Program-made: the position numbers and the translations under genes | Shown here: piece after piece, positions 1 through 6,566 of the stretch | Numbering within the stretch: position 1 is the first letter of the stretch | Layout: every line of letters begins with the position of its first letter | Notes under the pieces: generated by a model | What the model saw: the letters and a program-made list of their open reading frames with translations, nothing else | What the model was told of the DNA's origin: nothing | Databases searched by the model: none | Assembly: GCA_934402155.1 (NCBI GenBank) | Contig: CAKRTP010000097.1 | Location: forward strand, 1-6,674 | Direction of reading: 5' to 3' | From: an uncultured Blautia sp. | GTDB taxonomy: Bacteria > Bacillota > Clostridia > Lachnospirales > Lachnospiraceae | Length of the DNA: 6,674 nt

Positions 1-377
1 CGTCTATACATTCTCTCAACAATGGTTTCGAGAATGAGACTTCGTAAGCAGTGGATTTCATCAGTACCTAAAAGCGCTCTGTAAGCGTCTGCTGCGCCTA
101 TATGTTTACAGTATCTTCGTATCATCGATACACAATCGAAGAAGGGAAGCCCCTGCCTGTTTACCGCCCCCAAACGCACTGAGGAGAAAGTGAGTCGCGT
201 GGGCGACGTGTCCGTGACGAATTTCCGGTATTGATATACACAGACAGAGTAAGCCCCATATCCAGATGAAAACACTCGCGAGTACTGCGTTATGAGATGC
301 AGGCTTAGCTTCCACCACCAAGCCCACTGTCTGAGCGAAGCGAGTTTGGGCGACTGGTGGATAATAAGCGCATGCAT
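1..377 (-). CDS. Possible partial ORF of unknown function running off the left edge
   Basis: From ATG at 377-375 this frame stays open for 125 codons to the window edge, and there is no stop upstream of the ATG as far as the accDA tail. I do not recognise the product. Visible traits are a tryptophan-rich start (QWAWWWKL at residues 17-24), many Arg, Ser and Tyr residues, and a more ordinary-looking stretch near the edge (GAADAYRALLGTDEIH). No signal peptide, catalytic motif or metal site is evident. There is no Shine-Dalgarno near the ATG; the nearest AGGA lies about 30 bases upstream. The first ~43 codons lie in the large palindrome, which argues against that part being coding. A later start such as GTG 275, GTG 179 or ATG 125 would leave a shorter gene. 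Codons such as CGA, TCG and CTC seem commoner than in the fab genes. It may be a remnant, a mobile-element gene or chance. Confidence 0.22.
   Translation of the reverse strand, partial: MHALIIHQSPKLASLRQWAWWWKLSLHLITQYSRVFSSGYGAYSVCVYQYRKFVTDTSPTRLTFSSVRLGAVNRQGLPFFDCVSMIRRYCKHIGAADAYRALLGTDEIHCLRSLILETIVERMYR
194..207. repeat. Small perfect hairpin GTCGC-GTGG-GCGAC
   Basis: A five-base GC-rich stem closes a four-base loop in the otherwise unassigned stretch 1-249. A second short stem, GTATC (119-123) with GATAC (127-131), lies nearby, with CTTC (115-118) and GAAG (138-141) able to extend it past a bulge. Such small stems occur by chance; no known RNA family was recognised. Confidence 0.3.
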
Positions 378-423
378 CGAATAGCAGACACAGCGGTGTT
401 TTATATCCTGGATATGGGGCTTA
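250..423. repeat. Large imperfect palindrome with perfect 16-base ends (possible miniature mobile element)
   Basis: The ends TAAGCCCCATATCCAG (250-265) and its exact complement (408-423) form 16 perfect pairs. Inward, nested matches stay in register: 269-275 with 396-402, 277-279 with 393-395, 285-288 with 384-387, 296-301 with 373-378, 303-307 with 365-369, 311-317 with 355-361 and 322-326 with 347-351. That gives at least 53 pairs over arms of about 77 bases, all centred near 336. The tip holds GCGAAGC (335-341), a sequence known to form an unusually stable mini-hairpin. The ends could be read as TA target duplications around 14-base terminal inverted repeats, as with IS630/Tc1-mariner-type elements; that reading is inference. 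Other options are a repetitive extragenic palindrome, a recombination site or an operon-end RNA structure. No U-tract follows on either strand. Confidence 0.8.
335..341. other. GCGAAGC mini-hairpin at the palindrome tip
   Basis: This heptamer can form G-C and C-G pairs closed by a GAA loop, and is known from biophysical work as an exceptionally stable DNA mini-hairpin. It sits at the centre of the larger dyad, within about two bases of the symmetry axis, where a folded single strand would nucleate. Confidence 0.5.
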
Positions 424-462
424 ATATGTCGTAATATATAAGTATATAAAAATATAGCAGAA
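424..462. other. AT-rich spacer after accDA
   Basis: Only 7 of these 39 bases are G or C. The stretch includes a small palindrome, TATATA-AG-TATATA (435-448). It separates the accDA stop (465-463) from the large palindrome at 250-423. No GC-rich hairpin with a U-tract is seen for the minus-strand transcript, so no standard intrinsic terminator can be placed here. It could hold a promoter on either strand, but no convincing -35/-10 pair was found. Confidence 0.6.
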
Positions 463-2181
463 TCAGAACTTACGGAAGCGCGCATATCTGCGTTCCAGGA
501 GTTCTTCTTCCTGCAAAGCAATGTACTCCTGCAGGAATTCTCCAATCTTGTCATTCAGGCGTTCTGCCACCTGCCACAGACTCTCTGTTGTCAGGTTTTC
601 AGGTTCCGGGATCACCTGTTCAATGATTCCCTTCTCGTACAGATCCGCTGCGGTCAGCTGCATAACCCCTGCAGCCTCCTTCGCTCTTGCACTGTCCTTC
701 CAGAGAATGCTTGCAAATCCTTCCGGTGAAAGAATCGAGTATACCGAATTTTCAAGCATCCAGACCTGGTCACCTGCTGCAAGTGCAAGTGCACCGCCAC
801 TTCCGCCTTCTCCTGTCACAACAGACAATACCGGAGTCTTAAGACCTGCAAGTTCCCAGAGATTGCGGGCGATTGCTTCACCCTGTCCTCGTTCCTCTGC
901 CTCGATACCGCAGAAAGCTCCCGGTGTATCAACAAAACAGATCACCGGACGATGGAACTTCTCCGCCTGCTTCATCAGACGAAGTGCTTTACGATAGCCC
1001 TCCGGCATCGGCATGCCAAAATTATGCGCGATATTTTCTTTTGTGTTGGTTCCTTTTTCCTGCACGATCACAGTGACAGGTCTGCCGTGGAATTTTGCAA
1101 TTCCACCAATGATAGCTTTGTCATCACCGTAGTTACGGTCTCCATGGAATTCCATAAAATCTGTAAATAGTGCTTCTATATAATCACTGCCAGATGGACG
1201 GTCAACCTTACGTGAAATCTGGACACGATCCCAGGCAGTGAGATAAGGGTTGATGCCAACAGGTAATCCTGTATCTCCCTTATCACTTCCATCTGTCTTC
1301 CCGGCCTGACTCCCGGCAGCTGCATTTGCATGCATCTCCAGAATCTTCCCAAGCTTTTCCTTCATCTCTTCACGTTTTACAATATCATCAACAAAACCAT
1401 GCTCTACCAGAAACTCTGCTCTCTGAAAACCCTTTGGGAGTTTCTGGCGGATCGTCTGCTCAATAACGCGAGGACCGGCAAAACCGATCAGTGCTCCTGG
1501 CTCTGCCAGAATAATATCGCCAAGCATTGCAAAACTTGCTGTCACACCACCCGTCGTAGGCTCAGTCAGTACAGATACATAAAGAAGACCTGCTTTGCTG
1601 TGACGTTCCAGTGCCGCAGAAGTCTTTGCCATCTGCATCAGAGAAGTAATGCCCTCCTGCATTCTTGCCCCGCCTGAACAGGCAAAAATAATGACCGGAA
1701 GTTTCTGCTGAGTGGCGCGTTCCACTGCTCTGGTGATCTTTTCACCGACAGCCCAGCCCATGCTCGCCATCAGAAATCTTCCATCGCAGACTGCAATCAC
1801 GGTATCTCTGCCGCCTATCTTGCCTTTTCCTGTGACTACAGCTTCTTTAAGTCCTGTCTTCTCCTGAAGTGCCTGCACCTTTTCCGGATAACCTTTGTAA
1901 TCAACAGGATTTCCACCGACCAGCTCATGGTCCCACTCTTCAAAAGTTCCCTCATCGATCACCATCTGGATTCTGCGATATGCATGCACACGGAAATATC
2001 CTCCGCACTTTGGACAGATATAGTATCCTTTTTTTACATCCTCTGTGATAATAGCTGCTCCACATTTGTTGCATTTACGCAGAAGCCCTTCCGGTACCTC
2101 CGGTCTGGGGGCACGGACCGTATTATGGCTCTGTATTCTGGAAATAATCCTTGTCTTTTTGAACATGTTATCCAACTTCAT
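463..2181 (-). CDS. accDA: Fused acetyl-CoA carboxylase carboxyltransferase, beta-alpha (AccD-AccA)
   Basis: This 572-residue single chain joins both carboxyltransferase subunits, which are separate ~300-residue proteins in E. coli. It transfers the carboxyl group from carboxybiotin on AccB to acetyl-CoA, giving malonyl-CoA. The AccD half (about 1-283) has the Zn-ribbon cysteines C37, C40, C56 and C59, then SGGARMQEG (169-177), [12 protein letters not shown] (211-222) and [10 protein letters not shown] (234-243). A low-complexity Ala/Gly/Ser/Asp/Lys linker (about 284-308) follows. The AccA half starts near [10 protein letters not shown] (310-319), with [14 protein letters not shown] (344-357), DTPGAFCG (418-425) and EGGSGGALA (458-466). 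The N-terminal coiled-coil arm of E. coli AccA (about 55 residues) is absent, replaced by the linker. No frameshift or stop lies in the join. Fused AccDA proteins are known in Firmicutes. Start ATG 2181 is chosen on ribosome binding site spacing. It is the last recognisable gene of the operon in the window. Confidence 0.95.
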   Translation of the reverse strand: MKLDNMFKKTRIISRIQSHNTVRAPRPEVPEGLLRKCNKCGAAIITEDVKKGYYICPKCGGYFRVHAYRRIQMVIDEGTFEEWDHELVGGNPVDYKGYPEKVQALQEKTGLKEAVVTGKGKIGGRDTVIAVCDGRFLMASMGWAVGEKITRAVERATQQKLPVIIFACSGGARMQEGITSLMQMAKTSAALERHSKAGLLYVSVLTEPTTGGVTASFAMLGDIILAEPGALIGFAGPRVIEQTIRQKLPKGFQRAEFLVEHGFVDDIVKREEMKEKLGKILEMHANAAAGSQAGKTDGSDKGDTGLPVGINPYLTAWDRVQISRKVDRPSGSDYIEALFTDFMEFHGDRNYGDDKAIIGGIAKFHGRPVTVIVQEKGTNTKENIAHNFGMPMPEGYRKALRLMKQAEKFHRPVICFVDTPGAFCGIEAEERGQGEAIARNLWELAGLKTPVLSVVTGEGGSGGALALAAGDQVWMLENSVYSILSPEGFASILWKDSARAKEAAGVMQLTAADLYEKGIIEQVIPEPENLTTESLWQVAERLNDKIGEFLQEYIALQEEELLERRYARFRKF

Positions 2182-2190
2182 GATCACTAA

Positions 2191-2195
2191 CTCCT
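2191..2195 (-). promoter_or_regulatory. accDA ribosome binding site that decides the start
   Basis: AGGAG (2195-2191) is nine bases from ATG at 2181 but only three from the in-frame GTG at 2187, which is too close for normal initiation. The ATG start, giving 572 residues, is therefore preferred. A further in-frame ATG at 2166 is 24 bases away. Confidence 0.75.
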
Positions 2196-2235
2196 GTTAA
2201 TACCAAAACTTTACGTTGCTGTGAACAGTTACACT

Positions 2236-3582
2236 TTACTTATCTGCTTCCATTCTTTCGATGAACTCTACATCTGTATTTCCGGACTGAAAATCAGGAT
2301 GCTCCAGAATCTCGTACTGATAATCCACATTTGTATCAATTCCCTCAATGATCACCTCACCAAGTGCACTCTGCATCTTGCGGATAGCTTCTGTACGATT
2401 CTTTGCCCATACGATCACCTTGGCGATCATTGAATCATAGTACGGCGGAATCGTGTACCCACTGTATACAGCGGAATCAATACGGATTCCTTTTCCTCCT
2501 GGGAAATACATATCTGTGATCGTTCCCGGTGAAGGACGAAATCCTTTTGCCGGATTTTCTGCATTGATCCTGCATTCAATCGCATGTCCTGTCAGCTGAA
2601 TATCCTCCTGTCTGCAGGAAAGCGGCAATCCTGACGCGATACGAATCTGCTCTTTGACAAGATCCACACCTGTGACCCACTCTGTGACCGGATGCTCGAC
2701 CTGGATCCTGGTATTCATTTCCATAAAATAAAATCTTCCGTCTTTATCAAGAAGGAACTCAATAGTTCCTGCATTTTCATATCCGGCCGCTTTCGCTGCT
2801 TTCACTGCAGCTTCTCCCATTCTGGCGCGAAGTTCATCCGTGATCACTTCACACGGAGATTCCTCGATCATCTTCTGATGATTTCGCTGGATTGAACAGT
2901 CACGTTCTCCAAGATGAATGACATTTCCAAATTTATCTGCCATGATCTGAAATTCAATATGCCTTGGATGGCGCACAAAATGTTCTACATACATCGTAGA
3001 ATCCCCGAACGCCATCTGTGTTTCCTTCTGAGCTGTGCGGAAGCTTTCTTCAAAATCTGCCGGGGTATCTGCAACTCGCATACCTTTTCCACCGCCGCCA
3101 AGAGCAGCCTTGATGATGACCGGATAACCGATTGTTTCTGCTTCCTTCATCCCTTCTTCTACTGTGTAGATCGGATTTTTTCCGCCAGGAATGATCGGAA
3201 CACCGGCATTTGCCATCGTATTCTTTGCCGCCTGCTTGTTTCCAAGACTTGCGATCACGCCGGATGGTGGTCCGATAAACGTAATATTACACTGCTCACA
3301 AAGTTCTGCAAAACGGCTGTTTTCGGAAAGGAAACCAAATCCCGGATGGATTGCATCGGCTCCCGTAACGATCGTTGCACTGATGATATTTTCCATGCTG
3401 AGATAGCTCTGGGATGACGGTGCCGGTCCAATACAGACTGCCTCATCCGCAAGCTGTGTATGAAGTGCATCTCTGTCCGCCTCTGAATAAACAGCAACTG
3501 TCTCTATTCCCATTTCTCTGCATGCACGGATGATCCGCACCGCGATCTCCCCTCGATTCGCAATCAGCACTTTTTTTATCAT
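2236..3582 (-). CDS. accC: Biotin carboxylase subunit of acetyl-CoA carboxylase
   Basis: At 448 residues this is the length of a free-standing AccC, with no fused biotin or carboxyltransferase domain. It uses ATP and bicarbonate to carboxylate the biotin on AccB. The pre-ATP-grasp domain opens with KKVLIANRGEIAVRIIRA (3-20). The ATP-grasp glycine loop is KAALGGGGKGMR (158-169). Metal and catalytic residues are present: E275 (GTIEFLLD), E288 and N290 (FMEMN), R292, Q294-V295-E296 and R338 (ECRINAE). Pyruvate carboxylase and propionyl-CoA carboxylase share this fold, but both its size and its accB/fabZ/accDA neighbours fix the role in malonyl-CoA synthesis. It starts 10 bases after fabZ. A 54-base spacer separates it from accDA. 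Confidence 0.97.
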   Translation of the reverse strand: MIKKVLIANRGEIAVRIIRACREMGIETVAVYSEADRDALHTQLADEAVCIGPAPSSQSYLSMENIISATIVTGADAIHPGFGFLSENSRFAELCEQCNITFIGPPSGVIASLGNKQAAKNTMANAGVPIIPGGKNPIYTVEEGMKEAETIGYPVIIKAALGGGGKGMRVADTPADFEESFRTAQKETQMAFGDSTMYVEHFVRHPRHIEFQIMADKFGNVIHLGERDCSIQRNHQKMIEESPCEVITDELRARMGEAAVKAAKAAGYENAGTIEFLLDKDGRFYFMEMNTRIQVEHPVTEWVTGVDLVKEQIRIASGLPLSCRQEDIQLTGHAIECRINAENPAKGFRPSPGTITDMYFPGGKGIRIDSAVYSGYTIPPYYDSMIAKVIVWAKNRTEAIRKMQSALGEVIIEGIDTNVDYQYEILEHPDFQSGNTDVEFIERMEADK

Positions 3583-3588
3583 AGTGTG

Positions 3589-3594
3589 TCACCT
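3589..3594 (-). promoter_or_regulatory. accC ribosome binding site embedded in the fabZ stop codon
   Basis: AGGTGA (3594-3589) has six bases between it and the accC ATG at 3582. Its first two bases are the end of the fabZ TAG stop (3595-3593). The arrangement favours re-initiation by ribosomes finishing fabZ. Confidence 0.65.
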
Positions 3595-4021
3595 ATCCAA
3601 TCATAAAAGTCAGTTCCGCATCAACCACAACTTTGCCGTCAACACTTGCAACTGCATGACCAACCCCTACAGGTCCTTTACATTTGATGATCGTCGTCTC
3701 CAGACGAAGCTTGTCGCCCGGGACAACTTTCCCACGGAATCTGCAGTTTTTGATACCACCAAAATATGCAATCTTACCTTTATTTTCTTCCAGACTTAAG
3801 ATTGCCACAGCACCTGTCTGTGCAAGTGCTTCCACCATCAGGACTCCCGGCATCACCGGCTCCTGCGGAAAATGTCCCTTAAAGAAATCCTCACGGAAAG
3901 TCACACATTTATAACCGACAGCAAATTTACCCGGTTCATAATCCTCAATATAATCCACAAGAAGAAACGGATGTCTGTGAGGAAGAATCTGCTCAATTTC
4001 TTTTACACCTAATTTATTCAT
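3593..4021 (-). CDS. fabZ: 3-hydroxyacyl-[acyl-carrier-protein] dehydratase
   Basis: This 142-residue single hot-dog-fold protein is the normal length for FabZ. It removes water from 3-hydroxyacyl-ACP to give trans-2-enoyl-ACP. The catalytic pair is H50 (in FKGHFPQEPVMPG) and E64 (in MVEALAQ). LPHRHPFLLVD at 13-23 is the typical N-terminal motif. FabA-type isomerase function is not indicated: the active-site acid is Glu in a FabZ context, as opposed to the Asp of FabA. AAGAGGAG lies eight bases before ATG at 4021. The gene is 34 bases after accB and its stop codon forms part of the accC ribosome binding site. Interleaving fabZ between accB and accC is common in Firmicutes and couples carboxylation with the elongation cycle. 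Confidence 0.96.
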   Translation of the reverse strand: MNKLGVKEIEQILPHRHPFLLVDYIEDYEPGKFAVGYKCVTFREDFFKGHFPQEPVMPGVLMVEALAQTGAVAILSLEENKGKIAYFGGIKNCRFRGKVVPGDKLRLETTIIKCKGPVGVGHAVASVDGKVVVDAELTFMIG

Positions 4022-4055
4022 AACCTATACTCCTCTTTGATTCCCGAAAACAGCT

Positions 4056-4511
4056 TCAGACAATACAAAACAACGGCTGTCCATATTCTACTGCCTGTCC
4101 GTTTGTCACATAAACTTCTGCAATCTTTCCGTCAAAATCACTTTCGATCTCGTTCATCAGTTTCATTGCCTCCACAATAGCAAGTGTCTGGCCTTTTTTT
4201 ACCTGATCACCGACAGTGACAAACGGAGATGCATCCTCGGCAGGTGCCGCATAAAAAGTTCCGACCAGCGGAGATTTTACGATCATTCCTTCCGGCTCAT
4301 TATCCGCATCAGCTGCACTTTCTTTGTCTTCTGAAACTGCCTGTGCCGTTGCAAGAGACGCAGTCGGAACATCAGCGGAAGTTCCCGTAACCACTACGGT
4401 CTCTTTTTTCTTTCTCAGACGAATACTGGTTCCGTTTTCTTCATAAGCAAACTCAGTCAGTTCAGAGTCTGACACCGTTTTTATCAATGTAAGAAGATTT
4501 TCAAATTCCAT
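4056..4511 (-). CDS. accB: Biotin carboxyl carrier protein of acetyl-CoA carboxylase
   Basis: This is a 151-residue BCCP, close to the E. coli length. It carries covalently bound biotin between biotin carboxylase (AccC) and carboxyltransferase (AccDA). The N-terminal ~40 residues form a helical/charged segment. Residues about 42-73 are an Ala/Ser/Thr/Asp/Glu-rich flexible linker, and residues ~76-151 are the biotinyl domain. The biotin acceptor is K117 in EAMKLMNEI. The segment FYAAPAEDASPF (86-97) matches the 'thumb' that distinguishes acetyl-CoA carboxylase BCCP from biotin domains of pyruvate or propionyl carboxylases. ATG at 4511 is chosen over an in-frame TTG at 4520 because only ATG has proper Shine-Dalgarno spacing. 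Five bases separate the fabF stop from this start. Identity is secure. Confidence 0.96.
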   Translation of the reverse strand: MEFENLLTLIKTVSDSELTEFAYEENGTSIRLRKKKETVVVTGTSADVPTASLATAQAVSEDKESAADADNEPEGMIVKSPLVGTFYAAPAEDASPFVTVGDQVKKGQTLAIVEAMKLMNEIESDFDGKIAEVYVTNGQAVEYGQPLFCIV

Positions 4512-4516
4512 AATTA

Positions 4517-5758
4517 TCAACCCTCATATTTCTTTACAAGAAGTGTTGCGTTATGTCCGCCAAATCCAAGAGAATTGCTCATTGCGTAATGAATCTCTTT
4601 TTCAACCGGAGCACCAATCGCATAATTCAGATCACACTCTTCATCCGGATCTGTGGTTCCAACTGTCTGATGGATAAATCCCTCTTCCAGAGATTTTACA
4701 CAGGTCACAAATTCCACACCGCCGGCAGCACCAAGAAGATGACCGATCATAGATTTTGTTGAATTTACGACCAGATCTTTTGCCGCATCACCAAATGCCT
4801 TGTGAATTGCTCTTGTCTCAAACAGATCATTATGATGGGTGCTTGTTCCATGCGCATTGATATACTCCACTTCTGCCGGCTGAACACCCGCTTCTTCCAT
4901 CGCAAGCTCCATTGCTCTTGCTGCACCTGCACCATCCTCTGCCGGGGAAGTGATGTGGAATGCATCAGCTGTTGCACCATATCCGACCAGCTCGGCATAG
5001 ATTTTTGCCCCTCTTGCCTTTGCATGCTCCAGTTCCTCAAGAACTACGATTCCTGCACCTTCACCAAGAACAAAACCACTTCTCTCTTTGTCGAAAGGAA
5101 TCGATGCTCTTGTCACATCTTCTGTCTTGGTAAGTGCTGTCAGTGCTGTAAAACCAGCCACACCTGTCGGACAGATACAACTCTCAGTTCCACCTGCCAT
5201 CATAACTTCCGCATCTCCATACTGGATCGCACGGAATGCATCACCAATACTGTGTGTTCCTGATGCACAGGCTGTCACAACATCTGTACACTTACCACGA
5301 AGTCCAAGCTGAATGGAAATATTTCCTGCAGCCATATTTGAGATCATCAGCGGCACCATCAGCGGATTTACTTTTCCAGGTCCTTTGGTGAGGATCTTTT
5401 CATAGTTGTTTTCTACCTGTGGAAGACTTCCGATACCAGAACCAACAATAACGCCCACACGGAAAGAATCCTCTTTTTCCATATCAAGACCGGCATCTTC
5501 AAACGCTTCTTTTGCTGCCGCTACTGCATACTGGCAGAATGAATCCATACGTCTTGCAGCCCTCGGATCCATACGATCCTTAGCATTAAAATCCTTAACT
5601 TCTGCCGCAATCTTTACTTTATAATCTGTAGTATCAAACTTTGTGATCGGTCCGATGCCGACTTTTCCCTCACGGATCCCTGCCCAGAAATCCTCAACAT
5701 TATTTCCAATAGGAGTAACGGCACCAAGTCCTGTTACAACCACTCTTCTCTTACTCAT
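4517..5758 (-). CDS. fabF: 3-oxoacyl-[acyl-carrier-protein] synthase II (condensing enzyme)
   Basis: The protein has 413 residues, the usual FabF length. It condenses malonyl-ACP with a growing acyl-ACP, releasing CO2, and so performs chain elongation. The thiolase-fold active site is complete: nucleophile C164 in [10 protein letters not shown]303 in NAHGTST, K335 in NSTKSMIGH and H340 in the same motif. The conserved gating loop GFGGHN is at 398-403. The His-His-Cys triad makes it FabF/FabB-type rather than FabH (Cys-His-Asn). The N-terminus [15 protein letters not shown] is characteristic of KAS II. ATG at 5758 overlaps the fabG TGA, and GGAGGAA lies with nine bases between GGAGG and the start. 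It is the only elongating condensing enzyme in the window. FabF versus FabB cannot be settled absolutely by eye, but FabB is not expected in Firmicutes. Confidence 0.97.
   Translation of the reverse strand: MSKRRVVVTGLGAVTPIGNNVEDFWAGIREGKVGIGPITKFDTTDYKVKIAAEVKDFNAKDRMDPRAARRMDSFCQYAVAAAKEAFEDAGLDMEKEDSFRVGVIVGSGIGSLPQVENNYEKILTKGPGKVNPLMVPLMISNMAAGNISIQLGLRGKCTDVVTACASGTHSIGDAFRAIQYGDAEVMMAGGTESCICPTGVAGFTALTALTKTEDVTRASIPFDKERSGFVLGEGAGIVVLEELEHAKARGAKIYAELVGYGATADAFHITSPAEDGAGAARAMELAMEEAGVQPAEVEYINAHGTSTHHNDLFETRAIHKAFGDAAKDLVVNSTKSMIGHLLGAAGGVEFVTCVKSLEEGFIHQTVGTTDPDEECDLNYAIGAPVEKEIHYAMSNSLGFGGHNATLLVKKYEG
4521..4525 (-). promoter_or_regulatory. accB ribosome binding site that decides the accB start
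   Basis: GAGGG (4525-4521) lies in the last sense codons of fabF, directly before its TGA. It is nine bases from ATG at 4511. The in-frame TTG at 4520 abuts it with no spacing, so ATG is the likely start. Having this site inside fabF suggests coupled translation. Confidence 0.75.
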
Positions 5759-6504
5759 ATGACCATTCCTCCGTCAACCTGAATCACCTGTCCGGTAATG
5801 TATGCTGCATCATCAGACGCCAGAAAAGCGACTGCTTTTGCGATGTCCTCCGGTTTTCCAAAATGTCCCAGCGGTATCTGTGCCGCAGATGCCTTTTTTA
5901 CTTCTTCGGATAACACTGCTGTCATCTCCGTCTCAATAAATCCCGGTGCAACCGCATTGACAGTTACTCCACGAGATGCAAGTTCTTTTGCTGCACTTTT
6001 TGTCATTCCAATGATTCCGGCTTTTGATGCTGCATAATTTGCCTGTCCTGCGTTTCCGGCAATTCCTACTACAGATGCCATACTGATAATGTGACCGGAG
6101 CGCTGACGGAGCATCTGTCTGGATACAAAACGCATCATGTTAAAAGTTCCTTTAAGATTGACATCGATCACTTTGTCAAAATCTTCTTCCGACATTCCCA
6201 TCAGAAGTCCATCCTTCGTGATCCCGGCATTGTTCACCAGGATATCAATACTTCCATATGTTTTTACAATATCCTTTACTGCGCTTTCACAGGCTTTATA
6301 ATCAGCAACATTCCACTGTCTGATCTCTGCCTCGCCGCCTTTTTCCTCAATCTCTTTCTGCACTTCTTCTGCACGTTCCAGAGAACCGTTATAATTGATC
6401 ACAACTGCTGCACCTCTGGAAGCAAGCTCCAGGGCAATGGCTCTTCCGATTCCTCTGGAAGCACCTGTCACAACAGCAACTTTCTTTTTATTCTGCTCTG
6501 CCAC
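5755..6504 (-). CDS. fabG: 3-oxoacyl-[acyl-carrier-protein] reductase
   Basis: This is a 249-residue short-chain dehydrogenase/reductase, full length for FabG. It reduces 3-ketoacyl-ACP to 3-hydroxyacyl-ACP with NADPH, the first reduction of each elongation cycle, in the cytosol. The nucleotide-binding glycine motif TGASRGIG is at residues 13-20 and the structural NNAG motif at 91-94. The catalytic tetrad is visible as N116 (in DVNLKG), S144, Y157 and K161 (YAASK). The C-terminus VDGGMVI is typical of the family. The start is GTG, supported by a ribosome binding site eight bases upstream. The stop overlaps the fabF start as ATGA, so the two are probably translationally coupled. Short-chain dehydrogenases are numerous, but the tetrad plus position between fabD and fabF make FabG the clear reading. 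No anomaly was seen. Confidence 0.97.
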   Translation of the reverse strand: MAEQNKKKVAVVTGASRGIGRAIALELASRGAAVVINYNGSLERAEEVQKEIEEKGGEAEIRQWNVADYKACESAVKDIVKTYGSIDILVNNAGITKDGLLMGMSEEDFDKVIDVNLKGTFNMMRFVSRQMLRQRSGHIISMASVVGIAGNAGQANYAASKAGIIGMTKSAAKELASRGVTVNAVAPGFIETEMTAVLSEEVKKASAAQIPLGHFGKPEDIAKAVAFLASDDAAYITGQVIQVDGGMVI

Positions 6505-6512
6505 TTATTTCT

Positions 6513-6519
6513 CTCCTCT
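6513..6519 (-). promoter_or_regulatory. fabG ribosome binding site supporting a GTG start
   Basis: AGAGGAG (6519-6513) leaves eight bases before GTG at 6504-6502. No in-frame ATG lies near the N-terminus, and the residues after the GTG lead directly into the Rossmann fold, so GTG is taken as the start. Confidence 0.75.
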
Positions 6520-6532
6520 CGGCATCTGCTGC

Positions 6533-6556
6533 GACCAGACGAACCTTCATCCGGTC
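6533..6556 (-). other. Intercistronic RNA hairpin between fabD and fabG
   Basis: In the minus-strand transcript, GACCGGATG (6556-6548) can pair with CGTCTGGTC (6541-6533) across a six-base loop: nine consecutive pairs, two of them G-U. Those two positions would be A-C mismatches in a plus-strand transcript, so the fold suits operon RNA. No U-tract follows and the fabG ribosome binding site begins 13 bases later, so this is not an intrinsic terminator. An mRNA-stability or processing element is possible. The fold is seen; the role is inference. Confidence 0.5.
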
Positions 6557-6566
6557 TTATCAATTT

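Noticed and set aside
106..327. Minus-strand 73-codon frame starting at GTG 327, with a hydrophobic stretch (VFIWIWGLLCLCISI) resembling a membrane segment
   Set aside because: It has no Shine-Dalgarno before the GTG, its first ~26 codons lie in the palindrome, and it competes with a longer open frame on the same strand. A small membrane protein cannot be ruled out but is not supported.
250..423. Intrinsic terminator for the operon
   Set aside because: The stem is far longer than a terminator stem and no run of U follows it in the minus-strand transcript, or in the plus-strand one.
1..462. tRNA, rRNA fragment, CRISPR array or known riboswitch in the non-operon end
   Set aside because: No cloverleaf, no regularly spaced direct repeats and no familiar rRNA or riboswitch core motif was seen on either strand.
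521..997. Plus-strand 158-codon open frame opposite the AccA half of accDA
   Set aside because: It is antisense to the conserved carboxyltransferase core; Ser/Arg-rich content is typical of a shadow frame.
1245..1340. Possible frameshift or sequencing join creating an artificial accD-accA fusion
   Set aside because: The reading frame passes cleanly through the linker, the linker composition is that of a natural flexible tether, and fused AccDA proteins are known in this kind of bacterium.
2914..3417. Plus-strand 167-codon open frame opposite accC
   Set aside because: It is the antisense of a well-conserved gene, with low-quality composition and no recognisable domain.
4802..5263. Plus-strand 153-codon open frame opposite fabF, rich in Cys
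   Set aside because: It lies entirely antisense to a fabF with all catalytic residues intact. The Cys/Ser/His richness is what the complement of Ala/Gly/Glu codons gives.
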